Positions 5,773 through 7,348 of a stretch of DNA of 7,348 nt are shown in pieces; position 1 is the stretch's first letter, and each line of letters begins with the position of its first letter. The notes below the pieces were generated by a model that worked only from the letters and a program-made list of their open reading frames with translations, was not told the origin of the DNA and searched no databases. Source of the stretch: Methanocorpusculum sp. (GTDB lineage Archaea; Halobacteriota; Methanomicrobia; Methanomicrobiales; Methanocorpusculaceae); NCBI GenBank assembly GCA_030539595.1, contig JAUNXW010000080.1:1-7348 (forward strand), written 5' to 3'. Both the position numbers and the translations under genes were made by a program.

Positions 5773-6948
5773 ATATCAGCGCTGACACATAACAACAGGC
5801 TTATCGGAGCAATTTCAGGACACTTTTTCCTGGATTTATATGCACCGATGCTTCCTTTATTTCTTCCGCTGATGATTGACGAGATGGGACTTTCGTATTT
5901 TCTTGCCGGTCTCATTGTTACAGCGTTCAACGTCGTCTCATCAATAACTCAGCCTCTTGTGGGACTTTACGGCGACAAAAAAGGAAAGCACGCAGATATT
6001 GCTTTCTGCGTGCTTCTTTCGGCGGTTGGAATTTCTTTTTCCGTTCTTTCACATAATTATCTCATAATAATTATGCTCGCAATGGGTGCAGCCATTGGTC
6101 ACGCATTATTTCATCCGGCAGCGTTTGACCTTGTTTATCGTCTTTCTCCTCCGGCAAAACGCGGGCTTTACAATTCAATTTTCATAACAAGCGGCAGCTT
6201 AAGTTATGCTTTAGGTCCGTTTATTGCGGGACTGCTCATTGCATTTGCGGGTTTACCTTCTGTTGCGTGGATGGTTTTTCCGGGACTTATCGGAGCGGCT
6301 TTTATTTTCGGGCTTAACAGGCGTGCAAAACATGAGCCTGACTATACCCCTAAGAAAGAAGTTCGGAAAAATCAGCACAGAAATTCTTTTGCGGCGGCTC
6401 TTGTTATCATTGTCTGTTCGCTTCGGGCAATGGCATACATTGGACTTATAACCTATCTTCCCACTCTGTTGATTTTGGGAGATGCGAGTATAAGTACTCT
6501 TGCTGCTTCGGCAATAGTTACAATTATGCTTCTCTTCGGTGTTGTCGGTCAGATGGCAGGAGGGTATCTGTCAGATTTGTTCGGCAGGAAGGAGATGCTT
6601 TTCTTAGGATTTCTTTTTGCCGTACCGTCATATATTGTTATATTTTTAACGGACGGATTTTTGATGTATGCGGGGATTATGCTGTTTTCATTTTTTGCGA
6701 GCTTCTGCTATGTGACGTCGGTTACTATGTCTCAGGAACTTTTGCCGAATCAGGTGGGTTTTGCATCCGGACTTATTCAGGGACTTTGTCTTGGGCTTGG
6801 CGGTCTTGGAGCGGCTTTAATCGGCTGGATTGCGGATTCAATCGGTTCTCTTTCTGCGGCTATGTTTCTGCTTGCGATTCCTGTTATTCTGTGCCCGATT
6901 ATAACTATCTTTGTGAAGTATCCGCGTCACAGAAAAAACGCTGTTTAA
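5773..6948 (+). CDS. MFS permease, fosmidomycin-resistance (Fsr) type, probable non-ATG start
   Basis: A 12-helix major facilitator permease, probably a proton-driven exporter of a small molecule. Resemblance to the fosmidomycin-resistance family is clear: GHFFLDLYAPMLPLFLPLM at the N-terminus, LSYFLAGLIVTAF, SSITQPLVGLYGD (motif A, then KKGK), GHALFHPAAF with the typical FHP, and KRGLYNSIFITSGSLSYALGP. The substrate cannot be read from sequence. The first ATG (5848) falls inside helix 1, after GHFFLDLYAP; starting there (366 residues) would cut off the conserved beginning. The frame is open back to 5755 with no ATG, GTG or TTG. ATA at 5773 lies seven bases after AGGTG (5761-5765) and gives 391 residues beginning M/I-SALTHNN; CTG 5782 is an alternative. 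A point mutation of a former ATG, or a sequence error, is also possible. It is followed 27 bases later by the DUF1624-like gene, probably one transcript. The coding call is very sure; the exact start is moderate. Confidence 0.88.
   Translation: MSALTHNNRLIGAISGHFFLDLYAPMLPLFLPLMIDEMGLSYFLAGLIVTAFNVVSSITQPLVGLYGDKKGKHADIAFCVLLSAVGISFSVLSHNYLIIIMLAMGAAIGHALFHPAAFDLVYRLSPPAKRGLYNSIFITSGSLSYALGPFIAGLLIAFAGLPSVAWMVFPGLIGAAFIFGLNRRAKHEPDYTPKKEVRKNQHRNSFAAALVIIVCSLRAMAYIGLITYLPTLLILGDASISTLAASAIVTIMLLFGVVGQMAGGYLSDLFGRKEMLFLGFLFAVPSYIVIFLTDGFLMYAGIMLFSFFASFCYVTSVTMSQELLPNQVGFASGLIQGLCLGLGGLGAALIGWIADSIGSLSAAMFLLAIPVILCPIITIFVKYPRHRKNAV
5986..6015 (+). repeat. Perfect 11-base inverted repeat inside the MFS gene
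   Basis: AAGCACGCAGA (5986-5996) and TCTGCGTGCTT (6005-6015) are exact reverse complements around an 8-base loop. It falls at codons for KHADIAFC at the loop entering helix 3. The stem is long and G+C-richer than its surroundings; whether it does anything is unknown. Confidence 0.7.
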
Positions 6949-6975
6949 TATCAATACAGAGACAATATTGTTTAA

Positions 6976-7348
6976 ATGAGCGGCAGATATTATGAACTTG
7001 ATGCAGCGCGAGGTATTGCGCTTATTCTGATGATTATTTATCACATAATCTTCTGCCTTTATTTTTTTACAAATACTGTTCTCTGGTTTAATCCGATTAC
7101 TTATTCGGGCGCACCGATTGCATTTATGTTTATTTTTATTGCGGGGATTTCTCTTGTTCTGTCTGCCGGAAAGAAAGAGGATACGGTTAAGACTGCAAAG
7201 AAACTGTTTTTCAGAGGGCTTTACGTTTTGGTTTTTGCCGCAGTCGTGAGCCTTGTGACGTTCATAGTTTACCCTCAGGGTTTTGTTGTTTTCGGCGTTC
7301 TTCATTTAATAGGAGTTGGGACAATTCTCGCAATTCCTTTTGTTGTTC
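6976..7348 (+). CDS. Heparan-alpha-glucosaminide N-acetyltransferase-like membrane protein (DUF1624), N-terminal part
   Basis: The first 124 codons of a gene that runs off the window. Four hydrophobic segments are visible (about 12-33, 43-63, 78-99, 103-124). The opening LDAARGIALILMIIYHIIF matches the LDxxRGxAxxxMxxxH start of the DUF1624/HGSNAT catalytic family (PF07786); FIFIAGISLVLS (52-63) and the later FRGLYVL and VFGVLHLIGVG also fit. Relatives are multi-helix membrane proteins that pass acetyl groups from cytosolic acetyl-CoA to sugars on the other face; for prokaryotic members this is inferred, not shown. OafB/acyltransferase 3 proteins have a similar RG...H start, but GVLHLIG favours DUF1624. 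The gene starts 27 bases after the MFS stop with no strong Shine-Dalgarno. Both proteins are membrane-bound, so a joint role in modifying or exporting a small molecule is conceivable but unproven. Confidence 0.82.
   Translation, partial: MSGRYYELDAARGIALILMIIYHIIFCLYFFTNTVLWFNPITYSGAPIAFMFIFIAGISLVLSAGKKEDTVKTAKKLFFRGLYVLVFAAVVSLVTFIVYPQGFVVFGVLHLIGVGTILAIPFVV

Noticed and set aside
6838..7305. Minus-strand open frame of 155 codons opposite the MFS end and DUF1624-like start
   Set aside because: Lys/Asn/Arg-rich antisense translation; the plus strand encodes clear membrane protein segments.

Overview
The window reads as a chromosomal segment of a methanogenic euryarchaeon. The strongest pointer is a DUF2099 / methanogenesis marker protein 8 gene, a family confined to methanogens and close relatives. 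Supporting signs are TATA-like boxes about 25 bases from likely transcription starts, genes that alternate between GGAG-type ribosome binding sites and almost no leader, and plain oligo-T terminators. Base composition is low in G+C and intergenic DNA is very A+T-rich. A Methanomicrobiales-like host is my guess, but the sequence does not fix the genus. No IS element, CRISPR array, tRNA or rRNA is visible.

Layout, left to right: (1) 98-1291, minus: a long, about 400-residue member of the CofE (F420-0:glutamate ligase) superfamily, followed by a double oligo-T terminator. (2) 1398-2792, plus: a ClC-type chloride channel/transporter, divergent from gene 1 across 106 bases. (3) 2787-4412, minus: a family II (DHH) inorganic pyrophosphatase with a regulatory CBS-DRTGG-CBS insert. 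It converges on the ClC gene so tightly that both stop codons share the palindrome TTATAA, next to a hairpin. (4) 4413-4834: a 422-base gene-free stretch. (5) 4835-5695, minus: methanogenesis marker 8. (6) 5773-6948, plus: an MFS permease of the fosmidomycin-resistance type, divergent from marker 8. Its reading frame clearly continues upstream of the first ATG, and the best-placed start is an ATA behind a ribosome binding site. (7) 6976 to the window end, plus: the N-terminal third of a DUF1624 / heparan-alpha-glucosaminide N-acetyltransferase-like membrane protein, probably cotranscribed with gene 6.

The genes do not form one pathway. Three control modules are visible: a divergent cofE-like/clc pair, a convergent clc/ppaC pair, and a divergent marker-8/MFS pair that may share one TATA region. 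The points most worth following are the ATG-less start of the MFS gene, the unassigned role of the long CofE-like protein, the ClC lacking residues used for proton coupling and chloride coordination, the nucleotide-sensing pyrophosphatase, and the compact convergent terminator.
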